From assembly GCA_903928275.1 (NCBI GenBank), contig CAIYQJ010000127.1, positions 1 to 10,555 of the forward strand: a DNA stretch of 10,555 nucleotides, written 5' to 3'. Position numbers and translations under genes: made by a program. Numbering within the stretch: the first letter of the stretch is position 1; each line of letters opens with the position of its first letter. The DNA is from an uncultured Chloroflexota bacterium. GTDB taxonomy: Bacteria > Chloroflexota > Limnocylindria > Limnocylindrales > CSP1-4. Positions 1 through 5,899 of the stretch are shown piece after piece. The notes under the pieces were generated by a model. It was not told the DNA's origin. It ran no database searches and saw only the letters and a list, made by a program, of their open reading frames with translations.

Positions 1-149
1 CACCCGCGGAACAGGCGACGGCGCGCCACGGCGCACATCTCGTCGTAGATCTCCGGCCAGGCCGCGCGCCGCCGTCCGCAGCAGAAGCGCACGAACTCGA
101 TCGCGATCTCCGGGGCCGCCGTGACCCCATCGAGCGAAGCGACCGCCAC
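1..149 (-). CDS. Unrecognised protein, N-terminal fragment (runs off left edge)
   Basis: This is the start of a minus-strand gene cut by the window edge; about 49 codons are visible. The proposed start is a GTG at 149-147, chosen because GGGAGG lies seven bases upstream of it. Third codon positions are almost all G or C, as in the other genes here, and there is no in-frame stop. The visible peptide is basic and begins MAVASLDGVTAAPEIAIEFV. It continues with a Cys-Cys pair, a run of arginines, WPEIYDEM and a second Arg-rich stretch. It looks cytoplasmic, with no signal peptide. I do not recognise the family and assign no function. It follows the dgcN/dgcA pair on the same strand but is separated by about 265 bp that contains its own candidate regulatory signals, so it is probably an independent unit. 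Confidence 0.6.
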   Translation of the reverse strand, partial: MAVASLDGVTAAPEIAIEFVRFCCGRRRAAWPEIYDEMCAVARRRLFRG

Positions 150-251
150 GCAACGACCTCCCTCTCCGCGAGCATGGCACCCGCCTCGGCGCACGCGCAT
201 GCGCGCACGCCGAAGCGAAAGCCCTTCCGTCCCTCTCCCCCTCGCCGCGCA

Positions 252-282
252 GACGGGCCCGGTGATACCGGTGGGGCCCGTC
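252..282 (-). terminator. Strong hairpin between dgcA and the left-edge gene
   Basis: GACGGGCCC (252-260) and GGGCCCGTC (274-282) form a perfect nine-base-pair stem around a 13-base loop that can itself pair GGT with ACC. No U-run follows on either strand, so this is not a textbook intrinsic terminator. It could end the dgcN-dgcA transcript, whose stop is 133 bases upstream on the minus strand, or fold in the leader of the left-edge gene. Confidence 0.4.
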
Positions 283-296
283 ACGGCGTTCCTCCG

Positions 297-326
297 ATGC
301 TACGTCGAAATACGTAGGAGGCGGAA
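297..326 (-). promoter_or_regulatory. Candidate promoter and dyad upstream of the left-edge gene
   Basis: On the minus strand a TTCCGC (326-321) lies 18 bases before a TAGCAT (302-297), a plausible but weak sigma70-type pair. It overlaps a perfect dyad, CTACGT (300-305) and ACGTAG (312-317) with a six-base spacer, in a locally AT-richer patch. The dyad could be an operator. The leader to the GTG at 149 would be about 140 bases and would contain the 252-282 hairpin. Confidence 0.3.
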
Positions 327-331
327 GGGCG

Positions 332-407
332 TTGTCCACGGACTCGCACGCGACTTGTCCACAGGGTTCGCGCGGCGGTGGACGGACGCCCGGGCGGGTG
401 TGGACCG
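332..407. promoter_or_regulatory. Cluster of four DnaA-box-like GTCCAC cores
   Basis: TTGTCCACG (332-340) and TTGTCCACA (355-363) read on the plus strand. CGTCCACCG (384-376) and CGGTCCACA (407-399) read on the minus strand. TTGTCCACA equals the DnaA box favoured in high-GC bacteria. Core-to-core spacings are 23, 21 and 23 bases, about two helical turns, with two direct copies facing two inverted ones. A ten-base palindrome (387-396) lies between the inverted pair. DnaA binding or another dimeric regulator is possible. No replication genes are nearby, so I do not call an origin. Confidence 0.35.
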
Positions 408-414
408 TCGGCGA

Positions 415-1602
415 TCAGCCCCGACGCCGGACGCCGTGACCGGGCGCGTCGGTGAGGACCCAGCGATGATCCGCGCCCAGCTCGAGACCTTCGAAGGGGT
501 CGTCCGCCAGGAGCAGGCAGCCATCGAGGTCCACCCACTCCGCGAGGGACGCGACCGCGGCCGACCCGGCGATCCCCACGCTCGTCTCCTCCATGCAGCC
601 GAGGAACGTCCGGAAGCCGAGCTCACGGGCGCGCGCGAGCATCCGTCGCGCGGGTCCCACGCCGCCGCACTTGGCGAGCTTCACGTTCACGCCGGCCACC
701 GCGCCGACGAGGCCATCGAGGTCGAGGATGGTCACCGCGCTCTCGTCGGCCACGATGGGGAGGGCGGACCGCTCCTGGAGCCACGCGAGGTCCGCGATCC
801 GATGCGCGGGGAACGGCTGCTCGATGAGCTCCACGCCGAGGCGGACGAGGTCGGGCACGAACCGGGCGCCCTCGTCGCGGTCCCACGCGGTGTTCGCGTC
901 CACCCGGATCGGGCCGGCGAAGACGGCGCGGACGCGCTCGAGCGTCTCGAGGTCCGCCGGTCCCCCGACCTTGACCTTGAGGAACGGGAAGGATGCGGCA
1001 CGGGCGGCACGGGCGGCGACGACGTCGGGCTCGTCGATCCCGACCGTGAAGTCCGTGGGCGGGATCACCGCCGAGAGACCCTCGAGCTCGTGGAGCGGGA
1101 TCCCCAGCGCACGGGCCGCGAGGTCGCGGAGCGCCATGTCCACGGCGCACTTGGCTGCACCGTTGTGCCGGAGCGCGTCGTCCATCGCGTCGGAGGCGTC
1201 GTCGAGGGCGCGTCGAGCGGCGGTGGCATCGCCGGCGCCGACGGCGACCCGGACCCGGTCCCACACCGGGATCGTCGCAGCGAGCAGCAGGGGCAGCACC
1301 GCATGGACGGTCGCGTCTGTCTCGCCGTAGTACGCGTCGGGGAACCCCTCGCCGAGTCCCGTGAGGTCGCGGGCGGCGCCGGTCTCGCCGGTCCGGCGCG
1401 CCCCCCTGATCCCCCCGGTCCCCGCGGCCTCCCCCGACGTCGACGGTCCGCGCGGCAGGTCGGCATCCGCGACCTCGGCGATGACGGTGACCGCCCCGAT
1501 CCCGTCGAGGGCGCGTGCGATCCGGAATGGGTCGCGGAAGGGGATCTCGAGGGTGGACGCGGCCAGGGACAGCGGGCCGGCCGTGACGATGGAGCCGGTC
1601 AT
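415..1602 (-). CDS. dgcA: Enolase-superfamily N-acyl-amino-acid / dipeptide epimerase (DgcA-like)
   Basis: This 395-residue cytoplasmic enzyme of the muconate-lactonizing subgroup has an N-terminal capping domain and a C-terminal (beta/alpha) barrel. The catalytic set is visible: K209/K211 in a KVK motif, metal ligands D235 (VDANTAW), E261 (IEQP) and D286 (ADES), and the second base K308 in VNVKLAKCGG. This arrangement is shared by L-Ala-D/L-Glu epimerases and N-acyl-amino-acid racemases. Its start overlaps the DUF1611 stop as ATGA, so the two are translationally coupled. DUF1611 next to this family is the DgcN-DgcA pair, in which DgcA is assigned conversion of N-acetyl-D-glutamate to the L form. 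Dipeptide epimerase activity in peptidoglycan recycling is the main alternative. Residues about 47-80 are a Gly/Arg/Thr-rich insertion not usual in the family. Confidence 0.8.
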   Translation of the reverse strand: MTGSIVTAGPLSLAASTLEIPFRDPFRIARALDGIGAVTVIAEVADADLPRGPSTSGEAAGTGGIRGARRTGETGAARDLTGLGEGFPDAYYGETDATVHAVLPLLLAATIPVWDRVRVAVGAGDATAARRALDDASDAMDDALRHNGAAKCAVDMALRDLAARALGIPLHELEGLSAVIPPTDFTVGIDEPDVVAARAARAASFPFLKVKVGGPADLETLERVRAVFAGPIRVDANTAWDRDEGARFVPDLVRLGVELIEQPFPAHRIADLAWLQERSALPIVADESAVTILDLDGLVGAVAGVNVKLAKCGGVGPARRMLARARELGFRTFLGCMEETSVGIAGSAAVASLAEWVDLDGCLLLADDPFEGLELGADHRWVLTDAPGHGVRRRG

Positions 1603-2675
1603 CGCGGCGCCCCCTCGAGGGCGGCGCGCACCGCCTCGAAGAGCCGGGTCGGCCCGAAGCGCACCGGGTCGTCCGTGGGCAGACCGGTCTCCGCCTCGGT
1701 ATCGCGGATGATCCGGAGAGCCTCGACCTCGTCCGGCACCTCGCGCGTGTTGAGCGCGATCGCGACGACGCGCGAAGGGGCCACCAATCCGGCGATCATC
1801 TCGTGGACGGGGATGAGCTCGGTGAGCGGCTTGATCGGGAACGATGCGCCCGGCAGGTGGTCGAAGTCGTGCTCCGTCAGCCCGACTCGGTGGACGAGCA
1901 CCATCGCGTGCGGCGTGCAGCCGTGGATGAGGCCGAGCGTGACCGAGGAGTAGGCCGGGTGGTCGATCGACCCCTGGCCCTCGACGAAGACCCAGTCCCC
2001 CATCGCCTCGCCCTGCTCCACGAGCCACTCGCACGTGCCCTGGACGAAGTCGGCGATGACGCGGTCCACCGACACGCCCCAGCCTTCGATCATGATCCCC
2101 GTCTGCCCGGTCGGCACGAAGACCCCCGACAGGCCCGCCTCGAGCGCCGCGCGACGCAGCTCCAGGGCGACCGTCATCTTCCCGATGGCGCAGTCCGACC
2201 CCACGGTGAGGATCACCCGCGAGCCGGGACGGTGCTGCCGGCCCACCGCGGTCTCCAGCCGATCGGGGACACGGCGATAGTCGACGATCGCCGCCCCTCC
2301 CTCGCGCGCTGCCGCGGCGAGCTCCGGGTCGTCGCCGAGGAACGTGTGCAGGCCCGAGAGCACGTCAAGCCCGGCGCGCAGCGCCGCGACGATCGTCTCG
2401 CGCCACTCCTCGGGGAGCCTGCCGCCGGTGGGCGCGATCCCGATGAGCAGCGCGTCGGGCCGGAAGGCCAGCGCCTCGTCGAGCGTCGCGACGGCGGGCA
2501 CGTCGAAGCCCGGGCCCAGCCAGTCGGACACGTTGCGACCGGCGATCGACGAGTCGAGGAGGACGACGGACGCGTCCCGGCCGTAGCGCATGACGCCGAT
2601 GGCCGTCTTGGCGTGGTGGACGTCCCACTGGCCTTCGGTGAGGATGACAAGGCGACGCGGGGGCTGGGGGCGCAT
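1599..2675 (-). CDS. dgcN: DUF1611 family protein, DgcN-like D-glutamate N-acetyltransferase
   Basis: This 358-residue protein matches DUF1611 along its length. The N-terminal Rossmann-like part opens LVILTEGQWDVHHAKTA and includes DSSIAG (41-46). The C-terminal part has a P-loop-like TVGSDCAIGKMT (157-168), PTGQTGIMIEG (188-198) and VEGQGSIDHPAYS (231-243). DgcN proteins are reported to N-acetylate D-glutamate, with the neighbouring epimerase then giving the L isomer; older annotations call the family an NAD-dependent epimerase or ATPase-like protein. The ATG at 2675 is supported by GGAG five bases upstream, and a TAGACT -10-like box lies about 70 bases upstream. The stop overlaps the start of the epimerase by four bases. 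There is no signal peptide, so it should be cytoplasmic. Family assignment is firm; substrate is inferred from the gene pair. Confidence 0.82.
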   Translation of the reverse strand: MRPQPPRRLVILTEGQWDVHHAKTAIGVMRYGRDASVVLLDSSIAGRNVSDWLGPGFDVPAVATLDEALAFRPDALLIGIAPTGGRLPEEWRETIVAALRAGLDVLSGLHTFLGDDPELAAAAREGGAAIVDYRRVPDRLETAVGRQHRPGSRVILTVGSDCAIGKMTVALELRRAALEAGLSGVFVPTGQTGIMIEGWGVSVDRVIADFVQGTCEWLVEQGEAMGDWVFVEGQGSIDHPAYSSVTLGLIHGCTPHAMVLVHRVGLTEHDFDHLPGASFPIKPLTELIPVHEMIAGLVAPSRVVAIALNTREVPDEVEALRIIRDTEAETGLPTDDPVRFGPTRLFEAVRAALEGAPR

Positions 2676-2740
2676 GCACGCTCCGATCAGGGTGTGGTCG
2701 GTGGCCCGGGCCGGGGGCTCGCGAGGTCCGGCGCCACCGC

Positions 2741-2746
2741 AGTCTA
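2741..2746 (-). promoter_or_regulatory. Candidate -10 box for dgcN-dgcA
   Basis: TAGACT on the minus strand, just beyond the tRNA terminator hairpin, would start transcription near 2735 and give a leader of about 60 bases to dgcN. The same hexamer precedes the DUF1015 gene and the small membrane protein gene. I see no good -35 at 16-18 bases. Confidence 0.4.
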
Positions 2747-2755
2747 CGCAAAGAG

Positions 2756-2785
2756 GACGCCCCCGGGGCGCGGTCCGGGGGCGTC
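2756..2785 (-). terminator. Hairpin terminator of tRNA-Glu
   Basis: GACGCCCCCGG (2756-2766) pairs perfectly with CCGGGGGCGTC (2775-2785), an 11-bp GC-rich stem with an eight-base loop. It starts 14 bases after the tRNA 3' end and is followed on the minus strand by CTCTTTGC, a short pyrimidine/U tract. It separates the tRNA from dgcN. Confidence 0.65.
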
Positions 2786-2799
2786 AGGGTGATTCGATG

Positions 2800-2876
2800 T
2801 GGTACCGCATATCGGATTCGAACCGATGGTCTCCGCCTTGAGAGGGCGGTGTCCTGGGCCTCTAGACGAATGCGGC
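2800..2876 (-). tRNA. tRNA-Glu (anticodon CUC)
   Basis: All arms can be drawn on the minus strand. The acceptor GCCGCAT pairs with ATGCGGT, including a G1-U72 wobble. The D-arm GTCTAGAGGCCCAGGAC is typical of bacterial tRNA-Glu. The anticodon stem CCGCC/GGCGG carries the loop CTCTCAA with anticodon CTC, and the T-arm is ATCGG-TTCGAAT-CCGAT. Discriminator A73 and an encoded CCA complete 77 bases. It decodes GAG. A promoter lies just upstream and a hairpin terminator just downstream, so it is a single-gene unit. Confidence 0.95.
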
Positions 2877-2898
2877 ACGGGTCGGTGGACCGCAGGTG

Positions 2899-2927
2899 AG
2901 GATAGCAGACGACCCCGCTGACGCCAA
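2899..2927 (-). promoter_or_regulatory. Promoter of tRNA-Glu
   Basis: On the minus strand TTGGCG (2927-2922) is followed after exactly 17 bases by TATCCT (2904-2899), preceded by TGC as in an extended -10. Transcription would begin near 2892, about 16 bases before the mature 5' end. A good sigma70-type match. Confidence 0.75.
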
Positions 2928-2936
2928 ACGCCGTGT

Positions 2937-2953
2937 GGCGGGTCAGCCCCGCC
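2937..2953 (-). terminator. Possible terminator hairpin after the hydrolase gene
   Basis: GGCGGG (2937-2942) and CCCGCC (2948-2953) form a six-base-pair stem with a five-base loop, 34 bases past the hydrolase stop on the minus strand. It lies just upstream of the tRNA promoter. There is no clear U-run, so termination is only a suggestion. Confidence 0.35.
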
Positions 2954-2986
2954 GGCGCGGGCGACCGGCGACGAGCGACCGCGCGG

Positions 2987-3904
2987 TCACAGGTGGTGCT
3001 CCTCGAGGAACTCCCGGATGGCGTTCGCGACCTGCTGGTAGCTCTCTTCGCCGAGCACGAGGCCGTAGTGGGAGTGCGCCCCGAACGGCTCGTACTGCGC
3101 GCCGAGCCACTGAGCGAGGCGGTCCACCTGCGGTTCGGCCACGTACCGGTCGAGCCCCGCGCCGACCACGAGCATCGGCAGCCCCTCGAGATGACGACGG
3201 TCGACGGCGACGCCCTGGAGGACCTGGCGTCGAGCGGCCCCGGCCTCGCGGGGCTTCTGCCCGAGGAGGTGCTTGATGCGCACGATGTCATTGAGCGTGA
3301 GGTCACGGTGCTCGCGCTGCAGGCGCTCCGGCAGCGTGTCCCACCCGAGCATGGCCTGGCCGTACGCGGGCGGGATGTCGCGGACCTCGTGCGGCTTGGG
3401 GGCGACCCTGATCTCTCGCGGCAGGTGCGGCGCGATGAGCACGAGCCCGGCGACGGGGAGGCGCTCGGCAGCCTTGAGCGCGAGCAGCGCTCCCATGCCG
3501 TGTCCGAACAGGACCGTGCCGGCACCGAGGCGCTCCGTGGCGGCGACGACGTCATCCGTGTAGGTGACGAACGAGAGCCGCGCCGGGTCGGCCGTCTGAG
3601 ACCAGTAGTGGTTCCGCAGGTTGAGGGCGTGGCCCTCCCACCCGCGTCGAGCGAAGTAGCCCAGGTAGCGTTCCCACAGCCAGGACCCGGCCAGCTCGCC
3701 GTGCACGAAGAGCAGCGGCTTGCGCCGCGAGCGGCGCTCTGGCAGCCACGACTCGATGTGGAGGCCGCGTTCCGGGATCGAGATCTCGTCCTTGCGCACC
3801 GGCCGTCCATCGGGGTTCGCCAACCCCGGGCGCCCGGGAAGCCGGAGCGGCTGGTCGAGCTCCGCCATCTCGTTGGCCGTGGCCTGCGTGTCGGTGTCCG
3901 TCAT
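2987..3904 (-). CDS. Alpha/beta-hydrolase fold protein with Gly at the nucleophile position
   Basis: This 305-residue predicted cytoplasmic protein has an alpha/beta-hydrolase order of motifs. It has the oxyanion-loop motif FVHGELAGSW (66-75), the nucleophile elbow VLFGHGMGALLAL (131-143), an acid-position Asp in VVGAGLDRYV (D252), and a His near the end in AHSHYGLVLGEES (H279, or H277). The elbow reads G-H-G-M-G where active members have G-x-S-x-G, and the codon is clearly GGC. It may therefore be a non-hydrolytic relative, or use another residue. The first 40 residues are polar and poorly conserved in character. The ATG at 3904 follows the DUF1015 stop after one base, which implies coupled translation and a shared transcript. 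M13 is an alternative start. Substrate unknown. Confidence 0.8.
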   Translation of the reverse strand: MTDTDTQATANEMAELDQPLRLPGRPGLANPDGRPVRKDEISIPERGLHIESWLPERRSRRKPLLFVHGELAGSWLWERYLGYFARRGWEGHALNLRNHYWSQTADPARLSFVTYTDDVVAATERLGAGTVLFGHGMGALLALKAAERLPVAGLVLIAPHLPREIRVAPKPHEVRDIPPAYGQAMLGWDTLPERLQREHRDLTLNDIVRIKHLLGQKPREAGAARRQVLQGVAVDRRHLEGLPMLVVGAGLDRYVAEPQVDRLAQWLGAQYEPFGAHSHYGLVLGEESYQQVANAIREFLEEHHL

Positions 3905-3905
3905 C

Positions 3906-5231
3906 TCACCACTCGAAGGGGTTGATCACGAGGCCGGTCAGGGCCTTGGGATAGAAGTACGTCGACTTCTGCGGCATCACGTCACCGGCCGCGGCGACCG
4001 CCGCGATCTCTGCCACGGGCGTCGGCTCGAGGAGGAACGCCGCGTCGGCGCCATCCGCCCTGCTCGAGACGGCCTCGATGGCCTCCATCGCGGACTTCGT
4101 GTACGCCACGCGCTCGCCCGCGGCTATCGCGGCCGGATCGATCCCCGCCAGGGCCTCGAGCGCGGCCTGGAGGACCGTCACGTCGAGCCGGCGGAGCGCC
4201 TCACCGCCCGGGGGCAGCAGCGGCTCGAGAGCGTCGCGCCGCGCCCGCAGGATGGCGCCTCCGGCGCGCGTCCAGAGTCCGAGCCGGCCCTCACCGCCCC
4301 GGCCGACGGCCGCCGGGGCGAACGACGCCGCGAGTGCGACGGCATCCTCCACGCGCTCGACCTCGAAGCAGCACCCACAGGCGTCGAGGAGAGCCGCGGA
4401 GGCCGGATCGCCCAGTCCGCGCACGATCCGATGCGTGGCGAGCACGGCGAGCTCCTCGCTCGACTCGAAGAACAGGGCGAGGACGTAGTCGTACGCCGGG
4501 TCCGACTCGGACGCGGCCCCCCGCCGACGCTCGTTCCGGTACCGGAGCGCGGTCTCATACCTGTGGTGGCCGTCCGCGATCGTGACCGGCGCAGCGCCCG
4601 CGAGAGCGATGAGCTGGTCGGCCGGACCGGTCTCCGTCCCGTCCGCCGCGACCGGCCACAGCCGCTGGCGGACGCCGTCGTCGTCCATGATGTCGAGCGC
4701 CGCGGGACGGGCCGCGACCTGTGCGAGCAGGCGTCCCGCGCGCCCCGACGGCTCCTCGTACAACGCGACGATCGGGCTCAGGTTCGCGCCGGTGGCGCGC
4801 GTGAGCTTGTACCGATCCTCCTTGGGAGCCGCGAGCGTCCGCTCGTGCGGACGGATCCCGCTGTCCGGCCCGAACGGCTCGAGTCGGAGGCGAGCGAAGA
4901 ACCCGCGCTGGAGACGCGTGACGTCCGACCCCGGGACCGTGTACGTCTGCTCGTACGCGTAGATGCTGGGCCGTGGGTCCTTCCGCAGCGTGCCGTCACT
5001 CCGCCAGGAGACGTAGAGATGACCGGCGCGTCGGTACCTGTCGTCCGGGTCCGTGTCGGCCGGCTCGGTGACCGGCAGGTCGATGCGCACCACGTTGCGC
5101 GCGCTCCGCGCCGCAAGGGCCGCACGCAGTGCCGGCGAGATCACGTCGTAGGGAGGCGCGACGACGCGCGCCACGTCGCCGACGACCTCGGGGTCGTACC
5201 GGAGGGCACGGAACGGACGGATCTCGGGCAC
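3906..5231 (-). CDS. DUF1015 family protein
   Basis: This 441-residue protein belongs to DUF1015 (PF06245), a widespread bacterial family of unsettled function. Recognisable features are the N-terminal IRPFRALRYDP, APPYDVI (25-31), HERT (129-132), the signature ADGHHRYETAL (219-229) and the C-terminal MPQKSTYFYPK (419-429) followed by LTGLVI. The GTG at 5231 is chosen because the family homology begins there and AGGAG sits four bases upstream; the frame stays open further upstream but that part looks non-coding. A TAGACT box about 60 bases upstream is a candidate -10. There is no signal peptide. The downstream hydrolase starts one base after its stop, so the two probably act together. In some Firmicutes DUF1015 genes sit beside serine-biosynthesis genes; no such neighbour is present here. 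Confidence 0.85.
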   Translation of the reverse strand: MPEIRPFRALRYDPEVVGDVARVVAPPYDVISPALRAALAARSARNVVRIDLPVTEPADTDPDDRYRRAGHLYVSWRSDGTLRKDPRPSIYAYEQTYTVPGSDVTRLQRGFFARLRLEPFGPDSGIRPHERTLAAPKEDRYKLTRATGANLSPIVALYEEPSGRAGRLLAQVAARPAALDIMDDDGVRQRLWPVAADGTETGPADQLIALAGAAPVTIADGHHRYETALRYRNERRRGAASESDPAYDYVLALFFESSEELAVLATHRIVRGLGDPASAALLDACGCCFEVERVEDAVALAASFAPAAVGRGGEGRLGLWTRAGGAILRARRDALEPLLPPGGEALRRLDVTVLQAALEALAGIDPAAIAAGERVAYTKSAMEAIEAVSSRADGADAAFLLEPTPVAEIAAVAAAGDVMPQKSTYFYPKALTGLVINPFEW

Positions 5232-5292
5232 GGCACTCCTGGGGCACCGACACGCGCGCGAAGGTGCGTCAGCGGGTCGTTGGTGCCGAGAG

Positions 5293-5298
5293 AGTCTA
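5293..5298 (-). promoter_or_regulatory. Candidate -10 box for the DUF1015-hydrolase operon
   Basis: TAGACT on the minus strand would start transcription near 5286, leaving a leader of about 55 bases before the GTG at 5231. The -35 region is weak. It shares the intergenic space with the divergent lipoprotein promoter. Confidence 0.45.
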
Positions 5299-5378
5299 TC
5301 GCGAGTGGCTGGGATCCGACCACCGGGGTTCTCGGCGCGGTCGACATGGCGACGGACGACGGGCCGCGTCGCGCGTGC

Positions 5379-5384
5379 TAGCCT
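5379..5384 (+). promoter_or_regulatory. -10 box for the lipoprotein gene, probably leaderless
   Basis: TAGCCT ends six bases before the ATG at 5391, which places the likely transcription start on the start codon itself. No Shine-Dalgarno sequence is visible between them. The deaminase gene has the same geometry. Confidence 0.5.
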
Positions 5385-5390
5385 CGGGCC

Positions 5391-5876
5391 ATGCTCCGCC
5401 ATCCCGCTCCCGGCCGGTTCACGGCGCTCATCGGTCCGGTCGCGCTCTGCCTGGTGTTCGCGATGACGGCCGCGGGATGCAAGGCGCTCGCGGACACGCC
5501 TCCGCCGCCGACGCCGGCGGACTTCGCCGGGATCGTGAGCTTCCTCGCAGCCGAGGGGATCTCGGTCGACCAGGTCCGGACGGGCGACGCCGGCTGCTCC
5601 GACCCGAAGCTCGTGGGCCCGGCGATCAGCCTCCGGGCGAGCGGGGTGGACCAGGCGACCCCGGTCCCGGTGCACCTCTACATCTTCGCGAACGCCGCGT
5701 CGTACGAGAAGCTCCGCTCGAACGTGGACGCGTGCTCCGCCGCGTACGTCACGGACCGGTCCGCCTACGAGGCCGTGGACAGCGCGCCGTACGTGGCGGC
5801 GGGCCAGGGCCCGTGGGGACCGGGCTTCGTCGCCGCGTTGCGGACGGCGCTCGGCAAGGCCGCGGGCGGCCCCTGA
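5391..5876 (+). CDS. Small predicted lipoprotein of unknown function
   Basis: This 161-residue protein has a type II signal peptide. A short basic N-terminus is followed by a hydrophobic stretch, TALIGPVALCLVFAMTAAGC, with the lipobox AAGC and lipidated Cys at residue 30. A proline-rich spacer (DTPPPPTP) leads into a globular domain of about 120 residues. That domain has two further cysteines in DAGCSD and VDACSA, which could form a disulfide, and ends TALGKAAGGP. It should be anchored on the outer face of the membrane. I do not recognise the domain. The gene is divergent from DUF1015 and convergent with the deaminase gene, 18 bases apart, so it is transcribed alone. The ATG at 5391 fits a leaderless message. 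Confidence 0.72.
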   Translation: MLRHPAPGRFTALIGPVALCLVFAMTAAGCKALADTPPPPTPADFAGIVSFLAAEGISVDQVRTGDAGCSDPKLVGPAISLRASGVDQATPVPVHLYIFANAASYEKLRSNVDACSAAYVTDRSAYEAVDSAPYVAAGQGPWGPGFVAALRTALGKAAGGP

Positions 5877-5899
5877 CCGGGAGGCGGGTGGCCGTCAGG
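5872..5899. terminator. Possible bidirectional terminator between convergent genes
   Basis: CCTGAC (5872-5877) and GTCAGG (5894-5899) can pair around a 16-base loop. The hairpin overlaps both stop codons of the convergent lipoprotein and deaminase genes. The stem is short and no U-run follows, so support is weak. Confidence 0.25.

Noticed and set aside
332..407. Chromosomal replication origin
   Set aside because: There are only four box-like cores, no AT-rich unwinding region, and no dnaA, dnaN or gyrB nearby.
1401..1416. Programmed frameshift at the C6 runs in dgcA
   Set aside because: The reading frame is continuous on both sides and gives conserved enzyme sequence, so no frameshift is needed.
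121..1953. 610-codon plus-strand open frame
   Set aside because: It is antisense to dgcA and part of dgcN. Its product is Arg/Asp/Glu/Gly-rich low-complexity sequence typical of a GC-rich shadow frame, while the minus strand gives recognisable enzyme motifs.
2800..2876. tRNA-Glu as an integration site of a genomic island
   Set aside because: No integrase, no second copy of the tRNA 3' end and no composition change are visible; the flanking genes look like ordinary metabolism.
2365..3810. 481-codon minus-strand open frame
   Set aside because: It runs through the tRNA-Glu and its promoter and lies out of frame with dgcN and the hydrolase. Its Ser/Arg/Thr-rich product has no domain.
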